Shown here piece by piece: positions 19,017 through 28,468 of a stretch of DNA of 64,000 nucleotides. Source of the stretch: Streptomyces sp. 1331.2 (GTDB lineage: Bacteria > Actinomycetota > Actinomycetes > Streptomycetales > Streptomycetaceae); contig NZ_OBMJ01000002.1 in NCBI RefSeq assembly GCF_900199205.1, positions 1 through 64,000 on the forward strand, in the 5' to 3' direction. Under the pieces are notes generated by a model, which was not told the DNA's origin, made no database searches, and saw only the letters and a list, made by a program, of their open reading frames with translations. Position numbers and translations under genes: made by a program. The first letter of the stretch is position 1; each line of letters opens with the position of its first letter.

Positions 19017-22000
19017 GTTCTCCCCGCGCCAGCGGGGGTCAGCCGCGCTCCAGTCCGCCACCGCCATCGCGCTGGCCGTTCTCCCCGCGCCAGCGGGGGT
19101 CAGCCGAGGGCCTTGATAGCGGCGGTCTCGTTGAGCGCGTTCTCCCCGCGCCAGCGGGGGTCAGCCGCGGCACCACCAGCAGGCCCTGGCCGACCTACGG
19201 TTCTCCCCGCGCCAGCGGGGGTCAGCCGGCCGGTAGCACGTCAGCCGACCCGGCACGGGCGTTCTCCCCGCGCCAGCGGGGGTCAGCCAACAGCCCGTCC
19301 TCGAAACCGGATCGGGTGACCGTTCTCCCCGCGCCAGCGGGGGTCAGCCGAACGGCGACCGCTCCCCAGGGCTGTTCGGCACGTTCTCCCCGCGCCAGCG
19401 GGGGTCAGCCGAACGGCGACCGCTCCCCAGGGCTGTTCGGCACGTTCTCCCCGCGCCAGCGGGGGTCAGCCGGCGGTTGTCCACCACGAAGTGCGGGCCT
19501 TGAGGTTCTCCCCGCGCCAGCGGGGGTCAGCCGGTGGTGACCACCCGTCACCATGAGGAGGAAACGTTCTCCCCGCGCCAGCGGGGGTCAGCCGTGCGCC
19601 ATGGACGAGGGGTTCCGGTGCTGCTGGTTCTCCCCGCGCCAGCGGGGGTCAGCCGTTGGCGTGGCGGCTCATCCAGGCGGCGCCGATGTTCTCCCCGCGC
19701 CAGCGGGGGTCAGCCGGTGGTGACCACCCGTCACCATGAGGAGGAAACGTTCTCCCCGCGCCAGCGGGGGTCAGCCGTGCGCCATGGACGAGGGGTTCCG
19801 GTGCTGCTGGTTCTCCCCGCGCCAGCGGGGGTCAGCCGTTGGCGTGGCGGCTCATCCAGGCGGCGCCGATGTTCTCCCCGCGCCAGCGGGGGTCAGCCGA
19901 ACGCCCTTGCCTGGTAGTCGGGGTGGCCGAGGTTCTCCCCGCGCCAGCGGGGGTCAGCCGGTGATCATCACGCCGTGGCTGGGCCAGGGCGAGTTCTCCC
20001 CGCGCCAGCGGGGGTCAGCCGCCCGGCCTGCACGCCCTCCATCCACGCGGCCCGTTCTCCCCGCGCCAGCGGGGGTCAGCCGTCCTGGTCAGACGAGGAG
20101 CCGTCACCCCACTGGTTCTCCCCGCGCCAGCGGGGGTCAGCCGCCCGCCGCCACCGAGGAGCAGCGCAAGACCGCGTTCTCCCCGCGCCAGCGGGGGTCA
20201 GCCGAGGGAGAGGCGAAGCGACGCCCACAGGAGGAAGTTCTCCCCGCGCCAGCGGGGGTCAGCCGTTGAGCACCGCCAAGCTGGCCGCCGCCGCAGCGTT
20301 CTCCCCGCGCCAGCGGGGGTCAGCCGCACGGGCACTTTCGGGGGTCGGGCGGCTACCAGTTCTCCCCGCGCCAGCGGGGGTCAGCCGCCGCCTCGAACTC
20401 GCTGGTGCGCTGAGTGACGGTTCTCCCCGCGCCAGCGGGGGTCAGCCGGACGTCAGCCTCTACGCACGTGTCCCCTCCGCGTTCTCCCCGCGCCAGCGGG
20501 GGTCAGCCGGACCTGATCACGAAAGAGTGACGGGATCTGCCGTTCTCCCCGCGCCAGCGGGGGTCAGCCGCGCCACGGTTTCGCCGTGGCCTGATCCCTA
20601 GGGTTCTCCCCGCGCCAGCGGGGGTCAGCCGGCGTGGTCGGTGATCTCGGACAGCGAGATCTCGTTCTCCCCGCGCCAGCGGGGGTCAGCCTATGGCCCC
20701 GGACGGCCTGCTCACCCGCCGACAGTTCTCCCCGCGCCAGCGGGGGTCAGCCGCCAGGCGTGAAAAGCGCCAACCCCCCGTGAACGTTCTCCCCGCGCCA
20801 GCGGGGGTCAGCCGACCCCAGGCCAGGCCATGCGGGCGATGCGGCGGTTCTCCCCGCGCCAGCGGGGGTCAGCCGCTCCACGGCGCACCGGACTTCTCCT
20901 GGGGGGCGTTCTCCCCGCGCCAGCGGGGGTCAGCCGTGCCTGCTCGCGCTGGCCCGCCTCGGCTGGGAGTTCTCCCCGCGCCAGCGGGGGTCAGCCGTCG
21001 TCGGTCGTGGTGAACTCCTGGAGCTTGGTGTTCTCCCCGCGCCAGCGGGGGTCAGCCGCCGTGCCATGGCTGGGCCGCCGCCACCACCGAGTTCTCCTGC
21101 GCCAGCGGGGGTCAGCCGCCGCTGACCTTGGGGTTGCCGGTGCGGATGTTGTTCTCCCCGCGCCAGCGGGGGTCAGCCGGCCGTCCTCATCGGGCTCGCT
21201 GTGATCCTGCTGTTCTCCCCGCGCCAGCGGGGGTCAGCCGGGCACCAGTTGGGAGGTGATCGGCGGACAGCTGTTCTCCCCGCGCCAGCGGGGGTCAGCC
21301 GTCGTCCGGCACCGGCGACGGCACCGGGAGGGGGTTCTCCCCGCGCCAGCGGGGGTCAGCCGCAACAACGCTCGGACGTGGCAGCCCGAGAGGGGTTCTC
21401 CCCGCGCCAGCGGGGGTCAGCCGAATTCCCAGTCAACGGCACTAACGGCACTGTCGTTCTCCCCGCGCCAGCGGGGGTCAGCCGGCCGAACTGGCTGTCA
21501 GCTCCATTTGTCTGTTGTTCTCCCCGCGCCAGCGGGGGTCAGCCGCGCTCGCCATGTCCGAGGACGTGCAGCCCGTCGTTCTCCCCGCGCCAGCGGGGGT
21601 CAGCCGCAGATCGAGGAGACGCGCCTTCGCCTGGAGCAGTTCTCCCCGCGCCAGCGGGGGTCAGCCGCGGAGGAGCTACTGCGGCCCCGCCCGTAACGGG
21701 TTCTCCCCGCGCCAGCGGGGGTCAGCCGGTGCTGGCCGCCGGAGTCTCCTGCGGACTCGTGTTCTCCCCGCGCCAGCGGGGGTCAGCCGTAGTTGTCGAC
21801 CGGCGGCAGGCTCGGGCGGACGTTCTCCCCGCGCCAGCGGGGGTCAGCCGTCCGGCCGCCTGCGCCTGGCAGACGGTGCGGCGTTCTCCCTGCGCCAGCG
21901 GGGGTCAGCCGTCCATCTTCGCGACGGTCAGGTCCGTGAAGTAGTTCTCCCCGCGCCAGCGGGGGTCAGCCGGACAGACCGGTCTGGTGGGCTAGCAGGC

Positions 22001-22208
22001 CGCCGTTCTCCCCGCGCCAGCGGGGGTCAGCCGTACTTCCGGAGTGCGGCGAGTACGACCACGGCGTTCTCCCCGCGCCAGCGGGGGTCAGCCGTGCTCG
22101 TCAGTGTCGAACTTGTCGGCCGGGTCGTTCTACCCGCGCCAGCGGGGGTCAGCCATGGGCGAACGTCACGGTGTTGGAGCCGGTGGGGTTCTCCCCGCGC
22201 CAGCGGGG
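19017..22208 (+). CRISPR. CRISPR array 2, leader-side part: 53 repeats, the last one interrupted by a transposon
   Basis: 29-nt repeats beginning GTTCTCCCCGCGCCAGCG and ending GTCAGCCG, 61-nt period; one repeat near 21091 lacks a base. Spacers 6 and 7 (from 19351 and 19412) are identical. The three repeat-spacer units at 19505-19687 are repeated in tandem at 19688-19870. The 53rd repeat begins at 22188 and stops after 21 nt at the left end of the Tn7-like element. The array resumes at 24700. Confidence 0.97.
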
Positions 22209-22442
22209 TGTCCTGTCTCGGTGAGCGTGGCGGAGTCTCGGTGATCGTGGCGAGTTCGGCCTCGTTCGTCTCGGTGAAGTTGGCGAGGATGGCAGATGAG
22301 TCCGGTCTCATCGGGCCTGGTGGTGTCTCACTCATCCCAGGCGGTAGTCGGCCGATTCGCGGCGCGCGCGGCTGGCCGTGCCCGGTTTTCACCTTTCAAG
22401 GTGGATTGAGTCTCATCTGATCCGGCTGGTCTCACTGGACCC

Positions 22443-22630
22443 GTGATGGTCGTCCCATTGACAGGACGCACGCACTCTCGGATCGACGAACTCTTGCAGT
22501 TCCACGGCACGGGCACCCGTCAGTCCCGCGACTCGCCCAGACCTTCAAGGTCTCGCGCGGAACGGTCTATCGCCACATCAGCCTCCCCACCGGGAAAGAC
22601 GACGGCAGACACTTTGAACCGAGCCCGCTA
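22443..22630 (+). pseudogene. Helix-turn-helix stub, perhaps of a serine recombinase
   Basis: Frame from 22443 gives GRTHSRIDELLQFHGTGTRQS; a +1 shift then gives RLAQTFKVSRGTVYRHI, which looks like the C-terminal HTH of Hin/resolvase-type recombinases. The catalytic domain is absent. It could also be the remnant of another transposon DNA-binding protein. Confidence 0.4.
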
Positions 22631-22656
22631 CCAGCAGCCGCAGATCCCTCCAGAGG

Positions 22657-23382
22657 TCACGACTCCACGACGCGCGGGCTGGCGAACGCCGAGTTGTCGA
22701 TGACGACGTCCATCATCGGGATCGGGTCGACTTCCTGAAGATAGATGCGCTCTGCCACCAGATACCGGTTGCGGTGAATCGACTCCGCATCGCTCCCGGC
22801 CCAGTCCTGATCACGGTCGGCGCCTCGCTGAACGGACAGTTCCGCATCTACCTGCAGCCAGACACGGAAGTCCCAGTACTTGTTGATCTCCGGCCGGAAG
22901 GCGAAGACGCCATCCACGATCAGCACCGCATCCGAAGCAAGGGGCGTCCGGTGTGAGGAATGATCCTTCTGCGTCAGCGGGTCGATGCTGCACAGCACGC
23001 ACGACGTTGCCTCCGGCGACCGGCAGGGCCCAAGCAGCAGCCGCTTGACCGCGTCATAGTCGTACGCGTTGCGGTAGTACCCCTCACCTGACTCCCGGTC
23101 ATACAGGTGCCGGTCCTTCCACGGCTTCTTGAAGTCATCAAGGGTTGCCCGGAGCACGGGCCGTCCCGCAGTACTGATCCGCTCAGCCAATTCGTGTCCG
23201 AAACTCGTCTTGCCCGCAGCGGTGAAACCGTCGATCCCTACCATCAGACGGCCCTGGCCGAGGGCCAGGATCCGCTTCGCGATCCGTTCGACCAGCGCAG
23301 TGCGTTCGTGAGAGGTCGTCGGAGGACACGGCTGCTGCCAAGTCGAAACCGAATGATGCACGCCCGCCCGCTGCAGTCCCAT
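22657..23382 (-). CDS. Uridine kinase-like P-loop NTPase, cargo of the Tn7-like element
   Basis: 241 residues at most. Walker A is GIDGFTAAGKTSFG, followed by LRATLDDFKKPWKDRHLYD, a DAVLIVDGVFAFRPEI block and, near the end, RYLVAERIYLQEVDPI with PMMDVVIDNSAF. This is the layout of uridine kinase-like proteins that phosphorylate small substrates such as nucleosides. The ATG at 23382 has no good Shine-Dalgarno sequence; a start around ERTALVERIAKRIL is possible. It lies in antisense to the transposition genes and is the only intact gene in the element, which fits passenger cargo. The physiological substrate is unknown. Confidence 0.75.
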   Translation of the reverse strand: MGLQRAGVHHSVSTWQQPCPPTTSHERTALVERIAKRILALGQGRLMVGIDGFTAAGKTSFGHELAERISTAGRPVLRATLDDFKKPWKDRHLYDRESGEGYYRNAYDYDAVKRLLLGPCRSPEATSCVLCSIDPLTQKDHSSHRTPLASDAVLIVDGVFAFRPEINKYWDFRVWLQVDAELSVQRGADRDQDWAGSDAESIHRNRYLVAERIYLQEVDPIPMMDVVIDNSAFASPRVVES

Positions 23383-23470
23383 GAGGAGAACCTATCTCGT
23401 GCGCCACTCGTCTCGGTGAAGTTGACGAAGTTGGGGGACAGGGGCCTATGCGTCTGATCATCGTGGTGGC

Positions 23471-23775
23471 GTGACGGTCGCTCGGAGTGTTGCCGGTGGA
23501 GCGCCGGCTGTAGTGCGGGGGTTCGAGGTCGCGTATGTCGACCGGGACGGCGGCGAACACCGCGTGGCGTTGGCTGACGCTGCCGGGGTGCGGTTCGAGG
23601 ACGGACGGCCGGTACGGTCCTTGTCCCTCCTGGCGAGGGCAGCGCAACTATCCCGGGCTGTGGTGGTCTTCGACGTCTGGCCGGCACGTCGGCTACGAAT
23701 CATGGGTCGAGCGACCACGCGATGCTGCTGGACTTCGACCAGCAGGTCACCGGCTTCGCGTCGCAGCCGCTCAAC
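23471..23775 (+). pseudogene. tnsA: tnsA-like endonuclease relic
   Basis: Three frames in succession carry parts of the actinobacterial TnsA-like heteromeric transposase endonuclease: GGAPAVVRGFEVAYVDRDGG and GVRFEDGRPVRS, then GQRNYPGLWWSSTSGRHVGY with ESWVER, then AMLLDFDQQVTGFASQP. Two frameshifts separate them and the protein then stops short, running directly into TniQ sequence. The rest of the nuclease domain has been deleted. TnsA would have cut the 5' strands to allow cut-and-paste movement. Confidence 0.75.
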
Positions 23776-24690
23776 CCGCCGGCCGCCGAACGCTTGGCAG
23801 TGATCAGCGGCCTGCCCCTGGGGCGGCTGTCAGCGGCGCTCCCGGCCCTGGGCTGGGCCCGCCAGCACGCGCCGGACCTCATGGAGAAGAAGATCCCGGC
23901 TGTCCGGTTCCAAGCCGCCAAGGGCTACACCCGCCGGGCATGCCCTCACCGTGCGAGCCGGCGCAACATCGCCCCGCCCCGCGTCCAACTGCCCATCACC
24001 CGGGTCATCTGCACCCGCCACCAGCACTGGCAGAGCGTCACCGTCAGCGGATCGTGGACGAATGTGACCGAAGGGCCGCCGTTCCCGCCACCGGTCGAGC
24101 TGAGCCCCCTTGCAGGCATGGTCGCAGCTCAGAGACGACTGGCCCAGGTCCTCCGCCGCTACGGCCCCGATGTTCTGGTCATGAGCGTTCGCGGCGCCCG
24201 CTCGATCGCCGAGAGGTGGGCCGCAGACCGATGGGCGGAACCAGCGATGGTGCAACGCTGGCAGACACGCGCACGCAAACTGAACTGGCCCACCGAAGCG
24301 GAGACGATCACGCAGAACAGCGAGGCCGGCGCGATCATCTCGCACCCTGAAGTCGCGACCCTGGCCGCCTTCCTGGCGCCCTTGACCGTCGCCCCGACCG
24401 AGTTCTTCTACGCGGAGAACAAGGAGGAGATCCGCGCGCTGGTCGACCGGACGAGAGCGGCACTCGGGCTGACACCCCTCGCACCCGCTGGTTGCCAGTG
24501 GCCGTGCAGTGCCCCCCGCACGTCCGCTGATGCGATCTGGAACCACGTCGACCAGGTCCGGCTGACGCGCGGGCGTCACCGATGGCGCCAACTGAGAAGC
24601 GCCATGATCCCTGAGCTTGGCATCCCCGATCCGTCTCACCAAACCTGGCAATCCGCAGCTCGACACAGTCGCGTCCGCCATGATCAGTGA
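23722..24690 (+). pseudogene. tniQ: TnsA-TniQ junction frame: tniQ-like protein lacking its N-terminus
   Basis: An open frame of 322 codons begins with the last TnsA residues (LLDFDQQVTGFASQP) and continues, with no intervening tnsB or tnsC, into AERLAVISGLPLGRLSAALP and a zinc-finger-like RRACPHRASRRNIAPP...RVICTRHQHWQ, as in TniQ/TnsD target-selection proteins. The C-terminal half has repeated helices (LAQVLRRYGPDVLVMSV, AERWAADRWAEPAMVQRW). The stop at 24688-24690 lies inside the right terminal repeat. A deletion of several kilobases inside the original tnsA-tnsB-tnsC-tniQ operon would give this arrangement. Function is doubtful. Confidence 0.7.
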
Positions 24691-24699
24691 GACCGGACA

Positions 24700-24892
24700 C
24701 GGGGGTCAGCCGGTGTTGAGCTTCTGGTTCATGGGGCCCGGGTTGTTCTCCCCGCGCCAGCGGGGATCAGCCGTCCTTGGTGTGCAGGAGCGGGTACGTA
24801 CCCCAGTTCTCCCCGCGCCAGCGGGGGTCAGCCCCGAGCGGGTGGCCGGTTCCAGGGCTGCGGCGGTCTCCCCGCGCCAGCGGGGTCAGACG
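24700..24892 (+). CRISPR. CRISPR array 2, distal part after the transposon: 3 further repeats
   Basis: Begins with the target duplication CGGGG and the 3' handle GTCAGCCG of the interrupted repeat, then a 32-nt spacer and repeats at 24745, 24806 and 24865. The last one is degenerate, as expected at the trailer end. Together with 19017-22208 this makes an array of 56 repeats. Confidence 0.93.
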
Positions 24893-25345
24893 GAGGCCGG
24901 TATTGTTTTCGACAGGTAGAACGGGAGCCACCTGGGCACGAGTTCGAGAGCCAATTGTGAACTCGTGAACGGCTTTTGTATCGGAGGATCGAGGCCAGCC
25001 GCTCACACTGTTGGCACCTTGTTCGAGCGACGCCGTCTCAGGCCGGCTCGGGGGCGGGGCCCGATCAGACGGATCGTCCTGAAGGCGCACGTCGCCCGGT
25101 TCTGCAGCGGCATGGAGAAACCGGCCCGGCCATCCGGCTGCCGCCGAATCAGCCAAGTGTTCCGGGGGGCCGGGCGGTGACTGGCGTGTACCCGGGTCGT
25201 TGAAGCAGGTTGAACAGCCGAGCTGTGCGGTGCCCCGGTCGTGGTGGCCCGGGGCGCCGTGGTGTGGCGCGGCTTCCGTCTTCCCCGGGCCTGGACGCTT
25301 CGGCGTCCTGAGGCCTGGTCCAGGTGCGAGCGAGAGGACAACGGC
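24893..25345. other. Region between array 2 trailer and the glycine-rich protein gene
   Basis: I see no gene, repeat unit or transposon end. It contains the upstream region of the gene at 25346. Confidence 0.35.
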
Positions 25346-26359
25346 ATGGCCGGACGATCTGGTCTGTATATCGGTGGGATTCTGGGCAAGGGCCGCAGCA
25401 GCAGCCGGGCTGGGCAGGCAGCCGTGCTGGTGGTCGCGGCGGTGCTGAGCGGTTCGGCGATGCCCGCGCAGGCGCGGGCGCAGGCGCCTGCCCGTGATGC
25501 CGCTGCGGCGGCACCGGTGACGAAGGTGTACGCGACACCGGGCACCTACGAGTTCACCGTCCCGAAGGGCGTCACCCAGCTGAGGGCCACGGCGGTCGGC
25601 GCCGGCGGCAGCGGAGGCGGTGGAGGCTCCGGCGGCAACGGGAACCAGTTCCAGTTCGGTGGCGGCGGCGGTGGAGGCGCCGGCGGCAACGGCGGCGGGG
25701 CCGTCGAGTGCGTCTTCCCGGTCAAGCCCGGACAGGTGATGCACCTCGCCGTGGGGAAGGGCTACCCCGGCGGCCGCGGCAGCCACAGTTGGGACCCCGA
25801 CAACCGCTACAACGGCGAAGCCGGACAGGGCGGCGACTACGGCGACGATTCGTGGGTGTGGGACAAGACGACGAACAACTCCATCAGGGCCAGGGGCGGC
25901 CTGGGCGCGTGGGGCGGAGGGGGAGGAGAGTCGGCGAAGGGGAGCTCGCAAACCACCCGCGATCTGAGCGGTAAGGGCGGCAAGGGCGGCCCGTCCAACG
26001 ACAGGGTCGGTGGCGGGACCTGGGACACCCGCGGCCCCAAATGCGCCAACGATGCGCAGGCCAGGGGCGGCAAGCACGGGGATCCCGGTCGGAACGGGGA
26101 GGACGGCAGCCACGACCGGGGAGACGGCCGCGGAGGTGACGGCGGACGCGGCGGGGACGCCGGTGTGGAGACGCCCTGGGGCGCGATTGTCCCGCTGCCG
26201 AGCATGGCGCCCTGCCCCGAGAACGCGCGCGGGAAGGGCGGCGACGGCGGACGCGGCGGGGACGCAGGGGACTGGAACCGGAACTATGACAACTTCTACC
26301 CCAAGCCGGGTGAGGACGGTAAGGCCGGCCAGAGTGGCTGCCTCGTACTGACCTACTGA
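25346..26359 (+). CDS. Secreted glycine-rich protein
   Basis: 337 residues from ATG 25346 (GAGAGGAC upstream). A long N-terminal signal region (AGQAAVLVVAAVLSGSAMPA) ends near residue 45. The first mature domain, TPGTYEFTVPKGVTQLRATA, is the usual start of glycine-rich beta-solenoid proteins such as phage receptor-binding tips and bacterial surface proteins. It is followed by runs of GGGGG and GGNGGG and collagen-like GRGGDGGRGGDA segments, with cysteines in VECVFP, PKCAND, APCPEN and SGCLVL. Its function is unknown; a surface or matrix role is likely. The gene is monocistronic with its own terminator. Confidence 0.75.
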   Translation: MAGRSGLYIGGILGKGRSSSRAGQAAVLVVAAVLSGSAMPAQARAQAPARDAAAAAPVTKVYATPGTYEFTVPKGVTQLRATAVGAGGSGGGGGSGGNGNQFQFGGGGGGGAGGNGGGAVECVFPVKPGQVMHLAVGKGYPGGRGSHSWDPDNRYNGEAGQGGDYGDDSWVWDKTTNNSIRARGGLGAWGGGGGESAKGSSQTTRDLSGKGGKGGPSNDRVGGGTWDTRGPKCANDAQARGGKHGDPGRNGEDGSHDRGDGRGGDGGRGGDAGVETPWGAIVPLPSMAPCPENARGKGGDGGRGGDAGDWNRNYDNFYPKPGEDGKAGQSGCLVLTY

Positions 26360-26376
26360 GAGCATGGGCCCCCTCC

Positions 26377-26398
26377 GGGCCGGCTGACCAGCCGGCCC
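26377..26398 (+). terminator. Terminator after the glycine-rich protein
   Basis: GGGCCGGCT and AGCCGGCCC form a perfect 9-bp stem around GACC, 17 nt after the stop. Confidence 0.8.
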
Positions 26399-26652
26399 AG
26401 GCGGCAGGCCCGGTACATCGCGCCCGACCTGCCGACGCAGACAGACATGGTGTGACCCGGGCGGGTCTCCCGCCGGATCGGCACCCTGCCAGGGCCCACG
26501 AGACCGGTCCGACCCCACAGCCAGAAGACCATGCTTGCGCGACAGGTTCGCGTGGCCCGCCCTGGAGCACTCTGCGGCACCACAGCTCGGCTAAGTGGCG
26601 TAGCCGAGGCTCGCCCGCACCATCTACCCCAGTACTGAAAGATCTCGAACAC

Positions 26653-26802
26653 GTCTTCCCCGCGCCAGCGGGGGTCAGCCGCTCGCGGAGGTTCTTCACG
26701 AGGTGGAGAACGCGTCCTCCCCGGTCAGCGGGGGTCGGCCGTGCAGCTCCAGGTCGTACCCGTTGAAGGTCGGGTGCTCCCTGCGGCAGCGGGGGTTCCA
26801 CC
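26653..26802 (+). CRISPR. Decayed CRISPR remnant, 3 repeats
   Basis: Repeat-like units at 26653 (near-perfect, GTCTTCCCCGCGCCAGCG), 26714 (GTCCTCCCCGGTCAGCGG) and 26774 (GTGCTCCCTGCGGCAGCG), spaced 61 and 60 nt. No leader precedes it. The first unit is closest to the array 1 repeat. It is a relic of a former array. Confidence 0.8.
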
Positions 26803-26885
26803 TGGTGGATCCGATGATCCTGGCGGATCGAGGGTTTGGGTGGGGTGGGCGTGTAGGGGATCGCCGCCGGCCTCGGGCGACGTGG

Positions 26886-27881
26886 TCAGTGGTAGAGGGC
26901 GGCCAGGTTGTGGCCGCGGTCGCTCAGTTGGTAGTAGACGCGGTGCTGTTCCCGGGTCTTCAGGAGGAAGCCGGCCCGGTGGAGGGCGGTGAGGTGGTGG
27001 GAGACGGCGCTGGGGGTGAGCCAGTGGCGGTGGGCCAGTTCGGTGGTGGTGCGTGGGGTGGCCAGGTCGCGCAGGATGCGGCCTCGGGTGCCTGCCAGCT
27101 GATCGGCGGCGGGTTTGCCTGCGTCGCGGTGGTCGGCGGCGGTGGGGTGGGCGGGGTAGGAGATCACCGGGTGCTGCGGGCCGGCTTCGGGGAGCGGGTC
27201 CAGGGCCACCGACAGTGAGCCGTTGAAGACCGAGGGCGCGAGGAGCAGCACGTCGGCTTGCGGCACGTCGGCGTCGAACGGCATGTCGATGCTCAGGTGG
27301 TCGCCGTGCCAGCCGATCCGTGGGTCGAGGCCGGGGAAGACGGCCGCGAGGCCCTGACGTGACATGGTGCGGGCGCGGCGTGCGATGTCGCATTCGATCC
27401 GGGCCTGCAGGGCGGACCACTGCCGGGCGATCGCGCCGTCCCACAGCCGCGCCATTTCGCCGGCGGCCCGCTCGGCGAACGATGCCTCGCCGCGGTCCAG
27501 CGCTTTGAGCAATTCCCGTGGTGTGGTTGCGAGTTGGGTGCGCCGCGTGGCGGGTTGGTGCAGCATGAAGTCGAGTTCCCGGGTCAGCCGGGCCGGGTTC
27601 GTGGTGGCGACGGCGTGCAGTTCTCCGTCCAGCGATCCCTGCGCGACCGCCGGACGGGGCAGCGTGAAGTCCGGGATGTAGTTCCAGTGCCCGGCGAACA
27701 GCCCGCTCAGCACCGTCAGCCGCCGCTGCCGCAGGGTGTCCCGGAGCCGCGCGCTCAACTCCCGGGCCTGCGGCTGTACGGGGCAGTACGCGAACATCAG
27801 CCCGTCGATCAGCGTGTGCAGCGGCGAGATCACGAACCGTGTGTTCGCCCAGCCCTGCGCCCCCATGCCGATTCTGATCAC
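26886..27881 (-). CDS. Winged-helix (ArsR-type) regulator with N-terminal DUF5937-like domain
   Basis: 331 residues. The start is GTG 27881 because GGGGGAGGG lies 5 nt upstream and VIRIGMGAQGWANTRFVISP matches the usual N-terminus of DUF5937 regulators; an upstream in-frame ATG at 27920 is less likely. The C-terminal winged helix is clear: ILRDLATPRTTTELAHRHWL, TPSAVSHHLTALHRAGFLL, REQHRVYYQLSDRGHNLAAL. No ArsR-type metal cysteine cluster is seen, so it is probably not a metal sensor. It is divergent from the gene at 28062 and may control it. Confidence 0.82.
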   Translation of the reverse strand: MIRIGMGAQGWANTRFVISPLHTLIDGLMFAYCPVQPQARELSARLRDTLRQRRLTVLSGLFAGHWNYIPDFTLPRPAVAQGSLDGELHAVATTNPARLTRELDFMLHQPATRRTQLATTPRELLKALDRGEASFAERAAGEMARLWDGAIARQWSALQARIECDIARRARTMSRQGLAAVFPGLDPRIGWHGDHLSIDMPFDADVPQADVLLLAPSVFNGSLSVALDPLPEAGPQHPVISYPAHPTAADHRDAGKPAADQLAGTRGRILRDLATPRTTTELAHRHWLTPSAVSHHLTALHRAGFLLKTREQHRVYYQLSDRGHNLAALYH

Positions 27882-28061
27882 GGCTGCCCTCCCCCGGTAC
27901 GCCACCGCCTTGGCGCGCACACACTAGGCCGCTGCCGCAAGCACATTCGAGGAAATCGACAAGACTTTACCGGCCTCCAGCACCGCCGCTTCCATGGTTC
28001 CACCGACAGAAACCACGGAGATCGATGGAAATCCATGGATAAACCACGGAGGGGAACAAGC

Positions 28062-28457
28062 ATGGGCATGGACATCGGCATCGGCAGGAAGGCCAGGATC
28101 GGCCTGGCCGTCACGTTCGGCGCGGCCGCGATGCTTGCGCTGGGCGCCAACCCGGCGTTCGCGCAGGAGGGCAACTTCACGGTGGGCAGCGGCTCCTGTG
28201 TGGCCATCGAGGAGATCCAGCTGCAGTCGACCAGCACCGGGTTGCACGACTTCATGGAGAACAACCCGATCCAGGCCTCGGCCACGGACCCGTACTGGTG
28301 CCGTTTCAGCCTGATCGACAACGGCACCGAGGTCTGGCACTCGACCGGCGCCGGGTCCGGCTGGTGGGCCGACGGCCCCGGGCACAACATGCAGGCGTGC
28401 GTCGAGCGCTGGTACAACGGCACCCGCCTGAGCCACACCTGCGGTCCGATCAACTGA
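28062..28457 (+). CDS. Small secreted protein of unknown function
   Basis: 131 residues. ATG 28062 has GGAGGGG 7 nt upstream. The signal peptide GRKARIGLAVTFGAAAMLALGANPAFA is followed by a mature domain of about 100 residues with four cysteines (SGSCVAIEE, PYWCRFSL, NMQACVERW, LSHTCGPIN), probably two disulphides. No family recognised. Confidence 0.78.
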   Translation: MGMDIGIGRKARIGLAVTFGAAAMLALGANPAFAQEGNFTVGSGSCVAIEEIQLQSTSTGLHDFMENNPIQASATDPYWCRFSLIDNGTEVWHSTGAGSGWWADGPGHNMQACVERWYNGTRLSHTCGPIN

Positions 28458-28468
28458 GTCAGCCCCGC

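Larger units (their letters stand above)
22209..24699 (+). mobile_element. Tn7-like element inserted in a CRISPR repeat (2,491 bp, defective)
   Basis: The left end reads TGTCCTGTCTCGGTGAGC and the right end, complemented, TGTCCGGTCTCACTGATC; 21 of the first 26 positions match. CGGGG at 22204-22208 and again at 24700-24704 is the 5-bp target duplication expected for Tn7 relatives. Removing the element and one copy of the duplication gives a perfect 29-nt CRISPR repeat in phase. An 18-bp motif GTCTCGGTGANCGTGGCG recurs at 22215, 22235 and 22268, as GTCTCGGTGAAGTTGACG at 23410, and inverted at 24676-24693; these resemble TnsB-binding sites. Contents: recombinase stub, kinase-like gene on the minus strand, tnsA relic, tniQ-like gene. 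The tnsB and tnsC genes are absent, so it cannot move on its own. Confidence 0.87.

Noticed and set aside
22209..24699. CRISPR-associated transposon (CAST) interpretation
   Set aside because: Known CASTs carry cas genes or effector remnants and their own short array. Here no cas gene is present and the arrays belong to the target site, not to the element.
25003..25180. Small frames between the array 2 trailer and the glycine-rich protein gene
   Set aside because: No start signals, no coding bias and no similarity to array or transposon sequence.
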